From Roseateles oligotrophus (GTDB taxonomy: Bacteria > Pseudomonadota > Gammaproteobacteria > Burkholderiales > Burkholderiaceae_C): DNA of 64,000 nt. The position numbers and the translations under genes are program-made. The DNA is taken from contig NZ_JAJIRN010000001.1 in assembly GCF_025717515.1 (NCBI RefSeq), positions 558,001-622,000 of the forward strand, read 5' to 3'. This document shows positions 18,632-26,510 of this stretch, in pieces. The notes under the pieces are model-generated. The model was not told the origin of the DNA. It ran no database searches and saw only the letters and a list, made by a program, of their open reading frames with translations. Each line of letters starts with the position of its first letter. Positions within the stretch are counted from its first letter, which is position 1.

Positions 18632-18692
18632 GAGGTAGGCCTAGCGCAGGCCGGGACAATTCAAGGGCACTGACTGCGTGGCAGCCAATTGG
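18632..18692 (-). repeat. Dispersed intergenic repeat, partial copy E
   Basis: A fragment of about 60 bases matching 20858-20915: gcctagcgcaggccggga, then ca-tt-c-ggggca-tgact. It has the same orientation as copy D. The remainder of 18578-18892 shows no gene. Confidence 0.75.
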
Positions 18693-18892
18693 CCTTACGT
18701 GTAGCTGTTCATAGGGCATGAACTCGACTCGGTGTATGCGTCTCGGCGCGTTTAAAAGAAGGCAGCGACTGTAGCTTGGGACTCCACCACATAGCTGCCG
18801 TCCGGTCGGTACCCCCCGCCAAATCGGCGCCCAAGAAAGACGTTTTCGTTGCCGCTGTCGACGCTCAACAGAACTTGGCTACGTTCAAAGTC

Positions 18893-19651
18893 TCATTGCC
18901 CGGTACCAGCCAGCATGGCCAGCCCGTGAGCGAGGATGTGGGCAAGCATCGCAGCCTCCAGGCCGCGGCGCCAGAACAGCCATCCGGCCAGCAGCCCGAA
19001 GACGCCGTTGCCGAGCAGCAGGTAGGCGATCACCTCAGGCGTCAGCGGCCCCAGTATGGCTTTGGCCGCTGGCAGATGGCCCAGGCCAAACAGCAGCGCG
19101 CTCAGCACGATGGCGCTCCAGAACAAGCCGGGATGCGGCTCGCCGCGATCTCGCTGCAACACCCGCCACAGGCTCCAGGCAATCAGGCTCATCAAGCCCC
19201 AGCGCAGCAGCAGTTCCTCGGTGATGCCGCCATAGAGCAGGCGGGCCAGGCCTGGCATGTCAGGCGGACCCGCCTGGGCCAGCAGCGAGGCCGGCGCCAG
19301 CGCAGGCAGGCCGAGCAGCAAGCCGGCGCCGAGCGCACCACCGACCAGCCCGGGCAACCATTGCCGCCGCCAGACCGGGCGCCAATCCCGCCCCCCCAGC
19401 AGAGCGCCGACCAGCGGGGCACCCAGACCAACACGGGGCGCGCAACGGCAGCCGATGAATACCGCCAACGCGAGCAGCAGCGCGCTTTGCGCTCCGACGG
19501 CCAACTCGATCAACCAGAGCGGCTGTGCCAAGAGGCGGCCCTGCAGCAGCAGCGGCAGCACCAGCAGCGTGACCGCAGCCACACCGGGCAGACCGGCGGC
19601 GAACAGCAGCCAGCCGCCGCGGCGTGGCAGCACCGTCTTCGACTCAGCCAT
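18893..19651 (-). CDS. CPBP-family intramembrane metalloprotease (CAAX protease-like)
   Basis: A 252-residue membrane protein with about seven hydrophobic segments. The CPBP/Abi motifs are present: motif 1 ITEELLLRWGLMS, motif 2 FGLGHLPAA and motif 3 HILAHGLAML, giving the Glu-Glu and His residues of the intramembrane zinc site. In bacteria this family often acts in bacteriocin immunity or maturation. Its ATG overlaps the sdpI-like stop by 8 bases, making it the third gene of an arsR-sdpI-CPBP operon, which supports an immunity-type role by inference. Confidence 0.88.
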   Translation of the reverse strand: MAESKTVLPRRGGWLLFAAGLPGVAAVTLLVLPLLLQGRLLAQPLWLIELAVGAQSALLLALAVFIGCRCAPRVGLGAPLVGALLGGRDWRPVWRRQWLPGLVGGALGAGLLLGLPALAPASLLAQAGPPDMPGLARLLYGGITEELLLRWGLMSLIAWSLWRVLQRDRGEPHPGLFWSAIVLSALLFGLGHLPAAKAILGPLTPEVIAYLLLGNGVFGLLAGWLFWRRGLEAAMLAHILAHGLAMLAGTGQ

Positions 19652-20312
19652 GCTGAACCACCTGGCGCCACAGCAGCCAGGACTTGCCCACGCACAGCAC
19701 CGTGCTGATCAGGCTGGCGGCGACGATCAGCGGCACGCCCAGCGAGCTAGGCACGGCCAGCAGCGCGGCGCCCATCAAGGCCAGGCCGGCGATGAAAAAG
19801 ACCAGGCCGCCGAAGCGGTGGGTCTTGTCCCAGACCCGTTCATTGGCCAGCGTCCAGGGCGTGCGTATGCCCACGGTGTAATTCCAGCGCAGCTTGCCGG
19901 CCATATTGCCGATCACCGCGAACAAGAGGCCCACCATCAGCAGCAGCCAACGGCCGAAATCGGGCTGCTGGCCCAGGGCGATGGCAATGATCAACGCCTG
20001 CACGGTAGCCAGCAGCAGCTGCACCGCCAGCGCGATATTCAGCTGGGCGCGCTGCGACTGACTCAGCTTGTCTGCCCGCGGGTCTATCCGGGGCAGCAGC
20101 AAGATCAGCCCCAAGGTGCCGGCGGCCAGCAGCGGCAGCAGGAAGAGACCCCAGTGGGCGCTGACCCAGCCATTGGCTTGGCCGGCGGCGTCGAAGTGAA
20201 TGGGCACCTGGGCGCCGGCGGGCAGCTGAAGCAGCGCCCATAGGCCGGCACCTGCCATCAGCGCCGGCAGGGCCAGCGCGATCAGCAGGCGAAGACGGTG
20301 TTGTTCAAACAT
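19644..20312 (-). CDS. SdpI-family membrane protein
   Basis: A 222-residue integral membrane protein. The N-terminal part is a DUF1648-like segment (PIHFDAAGQANGW) and the C-terminal part is an SdpI domain with the signature NYTVGIRTPWTLANERVWDK followed by T-H-R-F-G-G. In Bacillus subtilis SdpI gives immunity to the SdpC toxin and controls the SdpR repressor. GGAGGA lies 6 bases before the ATG at 20312. It overlaps the ArsR-type repressor gene by 8 bases. No SdpABC toxin genes are in the window, so the inducing signal is unknown. Confidence 0.9.
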   Translation of the reverse strand: MFEQHRLRLLIALALPALMAGAGLWALLQLPAGAQVPIHFDAAGQANGWVSAHWGLFLLPLLAAGTLGLILLLPRIDPRADKLSQSQRAQLNIALAVQLLLATVQALIIAIALGQQPDFGRWLLLMVGLLFAVIGNMAGKLRWNYTVGIRTPWTLANERVWDKTHRFGGLVFFIAGLALMGAALLAVPSSLGVPLIVAASLISTVLCVGKSWLLWRQVVQHG

Positions 20313-20610
20313 GTTTGTTCCTCCGGGGAGATTTGCTGCCGTCGCGAGCCAGGCCGAGGCCCAGCGCATTGCTGAAGCCCAGCAGCGCCTGCTCCAGCAC
20401 CGAAATATTGAGCCGGTATGTGATGGTGGTGCCGCTCTTTTCGGACGTCACCAGATCGGCCTCACGCAGCACCGCGAAATGGCCGGACAGCGTGGGTTTG
20501 GAAAGCTTGAATTGCTCGGCCAACTCGCCGGCCGTCATCTCGCGTTCGCGCAACAACTCGAGAATGCGGCGCCGGGTCGGGTCGGCCATGGCCTTGAAGA
20601 CTTTGTCCAT
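20305..20610 (-). CDS. ArsR/SdpR-type winged-helix autorepressor
   Basis: A 101-residue DNA-binding protein with an ArsR-type winged helix (VFKAMADPTRRRILELLRER, then LSKPTLSGHFAVLREADLV) and no metal-binding Cys pair, as in SdpR. It leads a three-gene operon with sdpI and a CPBP protease gene. The ATG at 20610 lies only about 7 bases after a -10 box and has no Shine-Dalgarno sequence, so the mRNA is probably leaderless. The frame is open to 20646, but that longer start would lie inside the promoter. Confidence 0.9.
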   Translation of the reverse strand: MDKVFKAMADPTRRRILELLREREMTAGELAEQFKLSKPTLSGHFAVLREADLVTSEKSGTTITYRLNISVLEQALLGFSNALGLGLARDGSKSPRRNKHV

Positions 20611-20611
20611 G

Positions 20612-20646
20612 TTCGGTATTTTGGCAATTACCGAAATTAAAGTCAA
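20612..20646 (-). promoter_or_regulatory. Promoter with overlapping palindromic operator of the arsR-sdpI-CPBP operon
   Basis: On the minus strand a TTGACT -35 box (20646-20641) is followed, after exactly 17 bases, by CAAAAT as -10 (20623-20618). A perfect 7-base inverted repeat, TTCGGTA / TACCGAA with a 10-base spacer (20612-20635), spans the -10 region. This is the usual arrangement for ArsR-family autorepression. Confidence 0.7.
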
Positions 20647-20739
20647 GTGTCGCGAGCCAGACTGGGGCGGCGACCTGCTAACGTTCGCGTCGGTGATTGC
20701 CCTCGAATGGTGAAGCTGTCACTAGCGCGGCGCGAGCCG

Positions 20740-20925
20740 ACTCGTGGAAAGCCAACGGCCGTAGTTGGCCACTACGTGAGGCCGCAAATCGCTAGTAAGC
20801 CGCTGTTGGCCAAATCGGCCGGCGAACTGAATGTCAGCTATGCGGCGCTTGTTTCAACTGTCGGCCTAGCGCAGGCCGGGACATTTCGGGGGCATTGACT
20901 CCGCGGCAACTCGGTGCCCATTGCT
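20740..20925 (-). repeat. Dispersed intergenic repeat, copy D (inverted)
   Basis: The reverse complement of this stretch matches copies B and C: gtgaggccgca, taagccg-tgttg-ccaaa-cgg, atgtcagctatgcggcgctt, gacattt and gcattgact all occur in order. Like the other copies it lies in a spacer (20647-21205) without a supportable gene. Confidence 0.8.
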
Positions 20926-21205
20926 GTCGCCCTTCGCGCGTGATCTCCCGACGCTGGAAGGCTGACTGCTGCCGTTCACTTTTGGCAAACCGGCGGCCGC
21001 TGCTGCCGAAACCGGCCATTGAGCGTTTCGGGGGGGGCGAATGGCTGCAGCAAACCCTTGTAGGGTGGTTTCTTCCTGATTGACGGCTGCTGTATCGCAG
21101 CGCCACACTTTTCAGCAATTGAGGAGGGAGGCATCCATAGCATCCGTTATCCGTCAGCACCATGCTGCTGAACTGTTGGACTAAAACATCGATCGCACAC
21201 AACCT

Positions 21206-21237
21206 CCATTATTCAGGAAAAAATTCCTGCATAATGG
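21206..21237. promoter_or_regulatory. Long palindrome upstream of the XRE-cupin gene, probable operator
   Basis: Arms ccattat-t-caggaa (21206-21219) and ttcctg-c-ataatgg (21224-21237) pair perfectly except for one position, around an A-rich centre. The palindrome ends 6 bases before the ATG at 21244, so a dimeric regulator bound here would block transcription or translation initiation of the gene. Autoregulation is inferred. Confidence 0.65.
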
Positions 21238-21243
21238 ATTTCA

Positions 21244-21834
21244 ATGGACATTCACACCTTAATTGCCAGCCGCGTGCGGGCGCTGCGCACAGAGCGAGGC
21301 TTGTCGCTCGAAGCATTGGCCAAGCTCAGTAACGTCAGTCGCTCGAATATTTCGCTGATCGAACGCGGCGAGAGCAGCCCGACCGCCGCCTTGCTCGACA
21401 AGCTGGCCGCCGCGCTGGGGGTGTCGCTGGCGTCTCTTTTTGCGGAACAAGAGGATGGCGGGAGCCCCCCATCCCCGCTATCCCGCGCCAGCCAACAAAC
21501 GGCCTGGACCGATCCCGCCTCAGGCTATACCCGGCGGAACTTGTCGTCGGCGGCACCATCGCCGATCCATTTGGTCGAAGCCGTCTTCCCGGCCGGACAG
21601 CGCACCGTGCTCGACAGCAGCGCGCGTGGGAGCGAGATCCACCAGCAAATCTGGATCATCGAAGGCACGATGGAAATCACGGTCGGCGAGCAGCATTGGC
21701 GCCTCGACGCCGGCGACTGCCTGAGCATGGAAGTGGCGCCGCAGATGGTGTTCCACAACCCCGGCAGCAGCAGCGCTCGTTACCTGGTTGCGCTGAGCAC
21801 GGAAAGCTCGACCAGCCCTAGGAGAAATCCATGA
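21244..21834 (+). CDS. XRE-family transcriptional regulator with C-terminal cupin domain
   Basis: A 196-residue regulator. Residues 7-62 form a Cro/CI-type helix-turn-helix (LSLEALAKLSNVSRSNISLI); residues ~110-185 form a cupin sensor domain (IHQQIWIIEGTMEITVGEQH, LDAGDCLSM). Proteins of this layout usually respond to a small ligand and control the adjacent metabolic gene. Here that is the isocitrate lyase/PEP-mutase-like gene beginning 70 bases downstream. A 32-base palindrome directly upstream is a likely own operator. Confidence 0.9.
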   Translation: MDIHTLIASRVRALRTERGLSLEALAKLSNVSRSNISLIERGESSPTAALLDKLAAALGVSLASLFAEQEDGGSPPSPLSRASQQTAWTDPASGYTRRNLSSAAPSPIHLVEAVFPAGQRTVLDSSARGSEIHQQIWIIEGTMEITVGEQHWRLDAGDCLSMEVAPQMVFHNPGSSSARYLVALSTESSTSPRRNP

Positions 21835-21904
21835 TCGTCGGCGCCCTGTGCAATACCCGCTATTTTTGTCAACACCTCTGACCTCACCCGCCACGGAGCA
21901 GCCC

Positions 21905-22717
21905 ATGCAGCCAACACCACCAAGAGACGCCGCCTTCCAGGCCCTGCATCGCCTGGATCAGCCGCTGTACCTAGCCAATGCCTGGGACGCAGGCAGCGCC
22001 CGCCTGATCGCGCAATCCGGAGCGCAAGCCATTGCCACCACCAGCGCCGGCATCGCCTGGTCGCTTGGCTACCAAGACGGCAACAAACTGCCGTTGGACG
22101 AACATCTGGCCGCGGTTCGGCGCATAGCGCGTGTCATCGATCTACCCCTCAGCGTCGACATTGAGGGCGGCTATGGCAGCAACGGCTTGGAAGTGGGCGA
22201 CGTGGTGGCCCGGATGATCGACGCCGGCGCCGTCGGCATCAATATGGAAGATGGCAGCACCGCGCCCGAAGTCTTGTGCGAAAAGATTGCCGGTGCGCGC
22301 GCCGCGGCACAGCGCCTGGGTGTGCGGCTGTACATCAATGCCCGCACCGACGTGCTGGCACGCGGCCTGGTGGCGCCAGCGCGGCAGCCCGCCGAAGTGT
22401 TGCGGCGGGCCGCCTTGTACCGCGCGGCCGGCGCCGACGGCCTGTTCGTGCTCGGTCTGGTGAACCCGGACGATATTGCTCACATTGCTGCCGACTGTGG
22501 CCTGCTGCTCAATGTGATTGCGTGGCAGGGCCTGCCGTCGGCCGCCGAATTGCGCCGCCTTGGCGTGCGCCGCGTGTCGGCCGGTTCATGGCTGCCGCAG
22601 CAACTTTGGCAAACCACGCGTCGCCTGGTCAGCGCTTTCTTGGCCAGTGGCGAGGCGGGCGCTTTGCTCGACGGCGCCGCGCCCTACGCCGAGGTCAACG
22701 CGGCCTACTCCAACTGA
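21905..22717 (+). CDS. Isocitrate lyase/phosphoenolpyruvate mutase superfamily enzyme
   Basis: A 270-residue TIM-barrel protein. Motifs in order: LANAWDAGSARL, TTSAGIAWSLGYQDG, LSVDIEGGYG (Mg-binding acidic residues), VGINMEDG and YINARTD. The isocitrate lyase K-K-C-G-H catalytic loop is absent, so it is more likely a C-C or P-C lyase/mutase-type or oxaloacetate decarboxylase-like enzyme with undefined substrate. GGAG lies 6 bases before the ATG at 21905; the in-frame codons back to 21848 are non-conserved. It is probably controlled by the upstream XRE-cupin regulator. Confidence 0.87.
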   Translation: MQPTPPRDAAFQALHRLDQPLYLANAWDAGSARLIAQSGAQAIATTSAGIAWSLGYQDGNKLPLDEHLAAVRRIARVIDLPLSVDIEGGYGSNGLEVGDVVARMIDAGAVGINMEDGSTAPEVLCEKIAGARAAAQRLGVRLYINARTDVLARGLVAPARQPAEVLRRAALYRAAGADGLFVLGLVNPDDIAHIAADCGLLLNVIAWQGLPSAAELRRLGVRRVSAGSWLPQQLWQTTRRLVSAFLASGEAGALLDGAAPYAEVNAAYSN

Positions 22718-22830
22718 AGCCGGTTCACTCATTCTCTAAGCGCACCGCCAGCGCTGCAGATTTCCATAGCCTGCTCATCTCGCCGCGCTCCTAATCACGA
22801 ACTTAGACGGCAGTAAGCCTCAGCTACATC

Positions 22831-23301
22831 ATGCGAATCGAAATCGACGACCTCACCCGCCCGGCTATTCATGCGCTCTTGAATGAGCATCTGGCTCACA
22901 TGAACCAGTTGAGTCCGCCCGAGCAAGTGTTCGCCCTGGACCTCTCCAAGTTGCAGTCGCCCGACATCACCTTCTTGACGGTCTGGGACGACGAGCTCTT
23001 GCTTGGCTGTGGCGCCTTGAAGGCGCTTGGCGCCAGACATGGCGAAATCAAGTCCATGCGCACGCCCGCAAGTCTGCGCGGCCGCGGCGCTGGTCGTGCT
23101 GTACTCCATCAAATCATCGAGATTGCCAGACAACGCGGATACGACTTGCTCAGCCTCGAAACCGGCACGCATCCCGAGTTTTCGCCAGCGCATCGCTTGT
23201 ACAAGAGTGCAGGCTTCCAAGAGTCGGGGCCTTTTGCCAACTACAAGGAAGACCCGCACAGCATGTTCATGGAACTTAGGCTGCCCGAGAAAGCGGTCTA
23301 G
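22831..23301 (+). CDS. GNAT-family N-acetyltransferase
   Basis: A 156-residue acetyltransferase. The acetyl-CoA-binding A motif is SLRGRGAGRAVLHQIIEIA, followed by YDLLSLETGTHPEFSPAHRL and LYKSAGFQESGPF, a pattern seen in the YsnE/PhnO-like GNAT group. The substrate cannot be told from sequence. It is a stand-alone gene 113 bases after the PEP-mutase-like gene. Confidence 0.9.
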   Translation: MRIEIDDLTRPAIHALLNEHLAHMNQLSPPEQVFALDLSKLQSPDITFLTVWDDELLLGCGALKALGARHGEIKSMRTPASLRGRGAGRAVLHQIIEIARQRGYDLLSLETGTHPEFSPAHRLYKSAGFQESGPFANYKEDPHSMFMELRLPEKAV

Positions 23302-23374
23302 TCGGGTCGCAAGGGGCATCCGAGCCCGAGCCGCTGCACGACCCACCCTACGGGTCTGCGGCCCACGGAACGTG

Positions 23375-23640
23375 GGCGCTACAGCTGCGATTCGATCGGC
23401 AGCAGCCCTAAAAAACCAAACGCCGAACTTGCGCCAGGCGCTGACCTCGGGCTCGTCCTGCAGCTGTCGCGTGCCCTCGGCCGTGGTCTCACTCCACACC
23501 AAGCGCGCCGAACCACCGCTGCCAACAACGCGCTCCACGCGCTAGGCCACCGTGTCCAAGCCAGTCTCCAAGCCACGCGCCATGGCGCTGGCCATGGGCT
23601 CGCTTTCAGCCACGACGCAAATCTGCGCCAGGATGGAGGG
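23375..23640 (-). pseudogene. C-terminal remnant of a phospholipase D-family protein
   Basis: On the minus strand, ESEPMASAMARGLETGLDTVA is followed by a TAG, then ARLVWSETTAEGTRQLQDEP and SAWRKFGVWFF; after a -1/+2 type frame change comes GLLPIESQL and a stop. The order V-W-x-E, D-x-E-P-x-x-x-x-W, and final LLPIE-x-x-L is the usual C-terminus of cardiolipin synthase-like PLD proteins. Only this tail exists, with at least one nonsense codon and one frameshift. Confidence 0.7.
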
Positions 23641-23700
23641 GATGGACAGGATAAATACGATGGCTGAGGTTCTCGTGCAGCGGGGCTGTGAGCAAATTTT

Positions 23701-23960
23701 CAGTCAAGCAGCTTCGGGCACTGACTTGCCAAGCAGTCAATGCCCTCGAAATGTCTGGACCTTCGCCAAGCTGAAAGCTAGAACAAGCGCCGCATAGCTG
23801 ACGTTCGATTCGCCGACCGTTTTGGTCAACGGCGGCTTACAGGCGACGATGCGGCCTCACGGCCCTGGCCAGCTCGTGTCATTCGGATGCGCAGAGTGGG
23901 CGCCGGCACGGTGCCCATAAGAGCCGTTCGCTCGTTCGCCTTCGGCGCCAACACGGATCC
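23701..23960 (+). repeat. Dispersed intergenic repeat, copy C
   Basis: Longest copy in the window. It matches copy B over about 23720-23870 (gaaatgtc, gcgccgca-agctga-gttcg, ttcgccgaccgttttggtca, gcggcctcacgg) and continues with a gagccgttcgctcgttcgcc segment. The surrounding spacer 23302-24172 contains, besides this and the PLD remnant, nothing I can call. Confidence 0.8.
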
Positions 23961-24172
23961 TGGGGTAGCCCCATTGTTCGGCTAAATGTCGAACCAAACA
24001 GCCCAAAATGTGCCACCATTCACAGGCATTGGGGATGTTGAGCAGAATTTTTGAGGTCGGCTGCCTTGCAACAAGAGCAACTTTTGTCGATAAATTTAAC
24101 TGTTAATGCGTGGGTTCTGACAATATTCGGCGCTTCGGTTTGCAGGACCCTACGTGAGCTTTCAACTGGATT

Positions 24173-24673
24173 ATGAAATTCGAAGATACCGTTCCGATGC
24201 AAGATCCAAACTACAGGGCGTCATCAGTCGCAATCGCTGCGCTTTGTAGACCGAGAAAGCCTCCAAAGCAGAAGCCCAGTTTGTTCACTTTGCGGGCAGC
24301 TCGCTTAGCCCTAGTGCTCTGGATCCTAAGTGCTGTTTTGCCAGCAATGAGCGCCAAGGACACCTTGATTTACGGAGTCGAACTCGCGTTTCAGTTTGCC
24401 AACCCGGTACTGCTGTTCTTTGCTCCCTTGGCATATTTGGCGACCTGGACAAACTTCGCCTTCATTGCTCAGGTCAGCCGCATGGCTCCCAAGCAACGAG
24501 GCTTGCATCGGCAACCAAATGCAATTGTTGTTGGGGTAGCTGTAGTGGTAAATGTTTTAGGTGTATTCAGCGGGGGGTTTTTGACTGAAGACCTATATAG
24601 GTTCCCGGCAGTATGGGTTTGGTTAACCTCATTCGTCGTTTTATTTGTTGCCGTCTTGAGTAACGAAAACTAG
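24173..24673 (+). CDS. Hypothetical membrane protein
   Basis: A 166-residue protein with three to four hydrophobic segments (about 43-60, 68-92, 116-135 and 145-163). An alternative start is the ATG at codon 9. I recognise no family. The gene is more AT-rich than the regional average and isolated between spacers, in keeping with a horizontally acquired gene. Confidence 0.55.
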   Translation: MKFEDTVPMQDPNYRASSVAIAALCRPRKPPKQKPSLFTLRAARLALVLWILSAVLPAMSAKDTLIYGVELAFQFANPVLLFFAPLAYLATWTNFAFIAQVSRMAPKQRGLHRQPNAIVVGVAVVVNVLGVFSGGFLTEDLYRFPAVWVWLTSFVVLFVAVLSNEN

Positions 24674-24960
24674 CGCACGGCTCGACCTGTTTCTCAGCGA
24701 CACGTCACTCCATGCCAGATTTCAGTCTGCAGCGAAGGCCGGGGTCACATATTGAATCTGAAGCTTCCAACCCTATGATGCTCCAACTGTCTGCCGGCCA
24801 ACGTCAGCTCAGGGCACGAAGTTGTCGCTCGCTCTGCACGACTGAAGGACCGGTACTGGCTATCTATTGAAAAAGGCCCAACATCACTCCCGCGATGAGG
24901 CTAACGCCGGCTCGGATGCCACGCCGCACCTCGCTGGGTGCGGGTGGGTTTGCGCCCTTC
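24674..24960. other. Spacer with no supported feature
   Basis: I see no open frame with coding character, no RNA gene and no repeat copy here. Confidence 0.4.
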
Positions 24961-25045
24961 ATCTGCAGCATGCAAATTGCAGATGGTCACTTTCTTTGGT
25001 TTTTGTGCAATAATTATGCAAACTGCATATAGCATATATCAGAGC
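24961..25045 (+). promoter_or_regulatory. Cluster of TGCA-centred inverted repeats upstream of the HTH/nucleotidyltransferase pair
   Basis: Two inverted repeats share a TGCA half-site: ATCTGCA/TGCAGAT (24961-24984) and ATGCA-aac-TGCAT (25016-25028). They are followed by an AT-rich atatagcatatat segment and the ATG at 25050. The arrangement suggests operator sites for the winged-helix protein encoded next, as in autoregulated toxin-antitoxin operons. Confidence 0.55.
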
Positions 25046-25049
25046 AAAA

Positions 25050-25604
25050 ATGAGTTCAACAGGAATCAAGGCGCGACTGGCACAGGCGCAATGGTCACTT
25101 AAGCCACAAGACTTGGCCATGGCATTCAAGCTGGTGTGTTTGGCCGGGCAAAGGCTACCCTATGTTGCGCTGGCGCAGGCCATGCACATGTCACAGTTTG
25201 AGGCCCACGCTTGCATGGCGCGTTTGAGTGGCGCGCGCCTGCTGACCGAGGTGAACGACGCTCCGGCGCTGGTCATGGCAGCTTTCCGGCCCATGGTGCT
25301 GCATGGGGCTGCTTTTTTCTTCCCGGCCGTACGTGGAGAAATTTCCATGGGTTTCCCTACGGCCTATGGCGTGGAGCCACTCAAGTCTAAGGTGCTGTTT
25401 GGTGATGAGATGCCGCCCGTATGGCCACATGCCGAGGGCCCGGTGCGTGGCAGCGCGCTGCTGCCGCTGTATCCCAAACTGCCTTTGGCGGCCGCCAAAG
25501 ACCCGGCTTTGTATGAGCTACTGGCGCTTTTTGACGCTTTGCGCATAGGTCAGGCGCGCGAACGCGAGATGGCCCGCACCCTGCTGGAAGAAAGGCTCAG
25601 CTGA
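25050..25604 (+). CDS. Winged-helix protein paired with an AbiEii-like nucleotidyltransferase (putative antitoxin/regulator)
   Basis: A 184-residue protein whose N-terminal half looks like a winged helix (LAMAFKLVCLAGQRLPYVAL, then HMSQFEAHACMARLSGARLL). The C-terminal half has no recognised domain. Its TGA overlaps the ATG of the nucleotidyltransferase frame (TGATG), so the two are translationally coupled like antitoxin-toxin pairs of the AbiE type. The antitoxin role is inferred from gene order and upstream palindromes. Confidence 0.6.
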   Translation: MSSTGIKARLAQAQWSLKPQDLAMAFKLVCLAGQRLPYVALAQAMHMSQFEAHACMARLSGARLLTEVNDAPALVMAAFRPMVLHGAAFFFPAVRGEISMGFPTAYGVEPLKSKVLFGDEMPPVWPHAEGPVRGSALLPLYPKLPLAAAKDPALYELLALFDALRIGQAREREMARTLLEERLS

Positions 25605-26326
25605 TGGCCGCCTTCAACAACCCCAATCTTGCCATTCTGGAACTGGTGGCCTAGGCCTTGGGCCCTGTATGCGATAGCGTGATTTTTGTTGGTGGCTGCG
25701 CGACGGGGCTGTTGTTGACGCAAGAGCGGCCTGACCGCATCCGCATCACCGAAGACGTGGACATCGTGGCTCAAGCCTTGACCGTGCACGACTATCACGC
25801 CATAGAAGACCAGGTCCGCGCCCAAGGCTTCAGCAACGACATGCGCCCTGACGCGCCGATTTGCCGTTGGGTATACAAGAGCGTCACCCTGGATTTGATG
25901 CCCACGGTCAAAGACATTCTGGGTTTTGCCAACCGCTGCTATCCGCTAGCGCTGCAAACTGCGCAGCCCGTCGTACTGCCCGGTGGCTTCACCATCAAGC
26001 TGATAGCCGCGCCGGTTTTTGTTGGAACCAAGCTTGAGGCCTTCAAAGACCGCGGCAAAGATGCCAATGGCCGACCGGACTACCTGGGTAGCCACGACCT
26101 GGAAGACATCATCACCGTTGCCGACCGACGGCCGGAACTGTTGAATGAATGCCGTGTGGCAGCACCGGAACTGCGGGCCTATCTCGCAGCAGAGTTCACA
26201 GCCCTTTTCACTGACCCCGAATTCGAGCAGGCGCTATCGGGGCATTTGCCGGGCGACGCATTCAGCCAACAACGCGCAAGGCCCTTGGCGAAAACCTTGC
26301 GCGAACTATCCAAGCTCACGCCATGA
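25604..26326 (+). pseudogene. AbiEii-like nucleotidyltransferase with an amber codon at position 17
   Basis: The natural start is ATG 25604, coupled to the upstream gene, and reads MAAFNNPNLAILELVA before a TAG at 25652-25654; the frame then continues intact as ALGPVCDSVIFVGGCATGLL and TEDVDIVAQ to 26326. The VGG and DVD motifs are the nucleotidyltransferase signature (Gly-Gly and catalytic Asp pair). From my knowledge of the family the codon should be Gln (CAG), so one C-to-T change explains it. A TTG at 25658 could permit reinitiation and give a 222-residue protein that keeps the active site. It may be a toxin silenced by mutation. Confidence 0.7.
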
Positions 26327-26510
26327 ACACTGCCTTCTGCATCCAGAAAGGTAGATCCAAGATTTGAGTTTAGGGCCAACAAGCCGCACACATTCACGTC
26401 GAGCTGCCATTGCAGACCCGTATGGCGCAAAGTGGCAATGGCTGTCCTTTCAATTGACAATCATTTGCCCCCTCTTCCTCCTCTCGACGCTGACCGCCCG
26501 ACCCGTCGAC

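Noticed and set aside
22795..23538. 247-residue minus-strand open frame
   Set aside because: Mostly antisense to the GNAT gene; only its first ~50 codons carry meaningful sequence, which belongs to the phospholipase D remnant.
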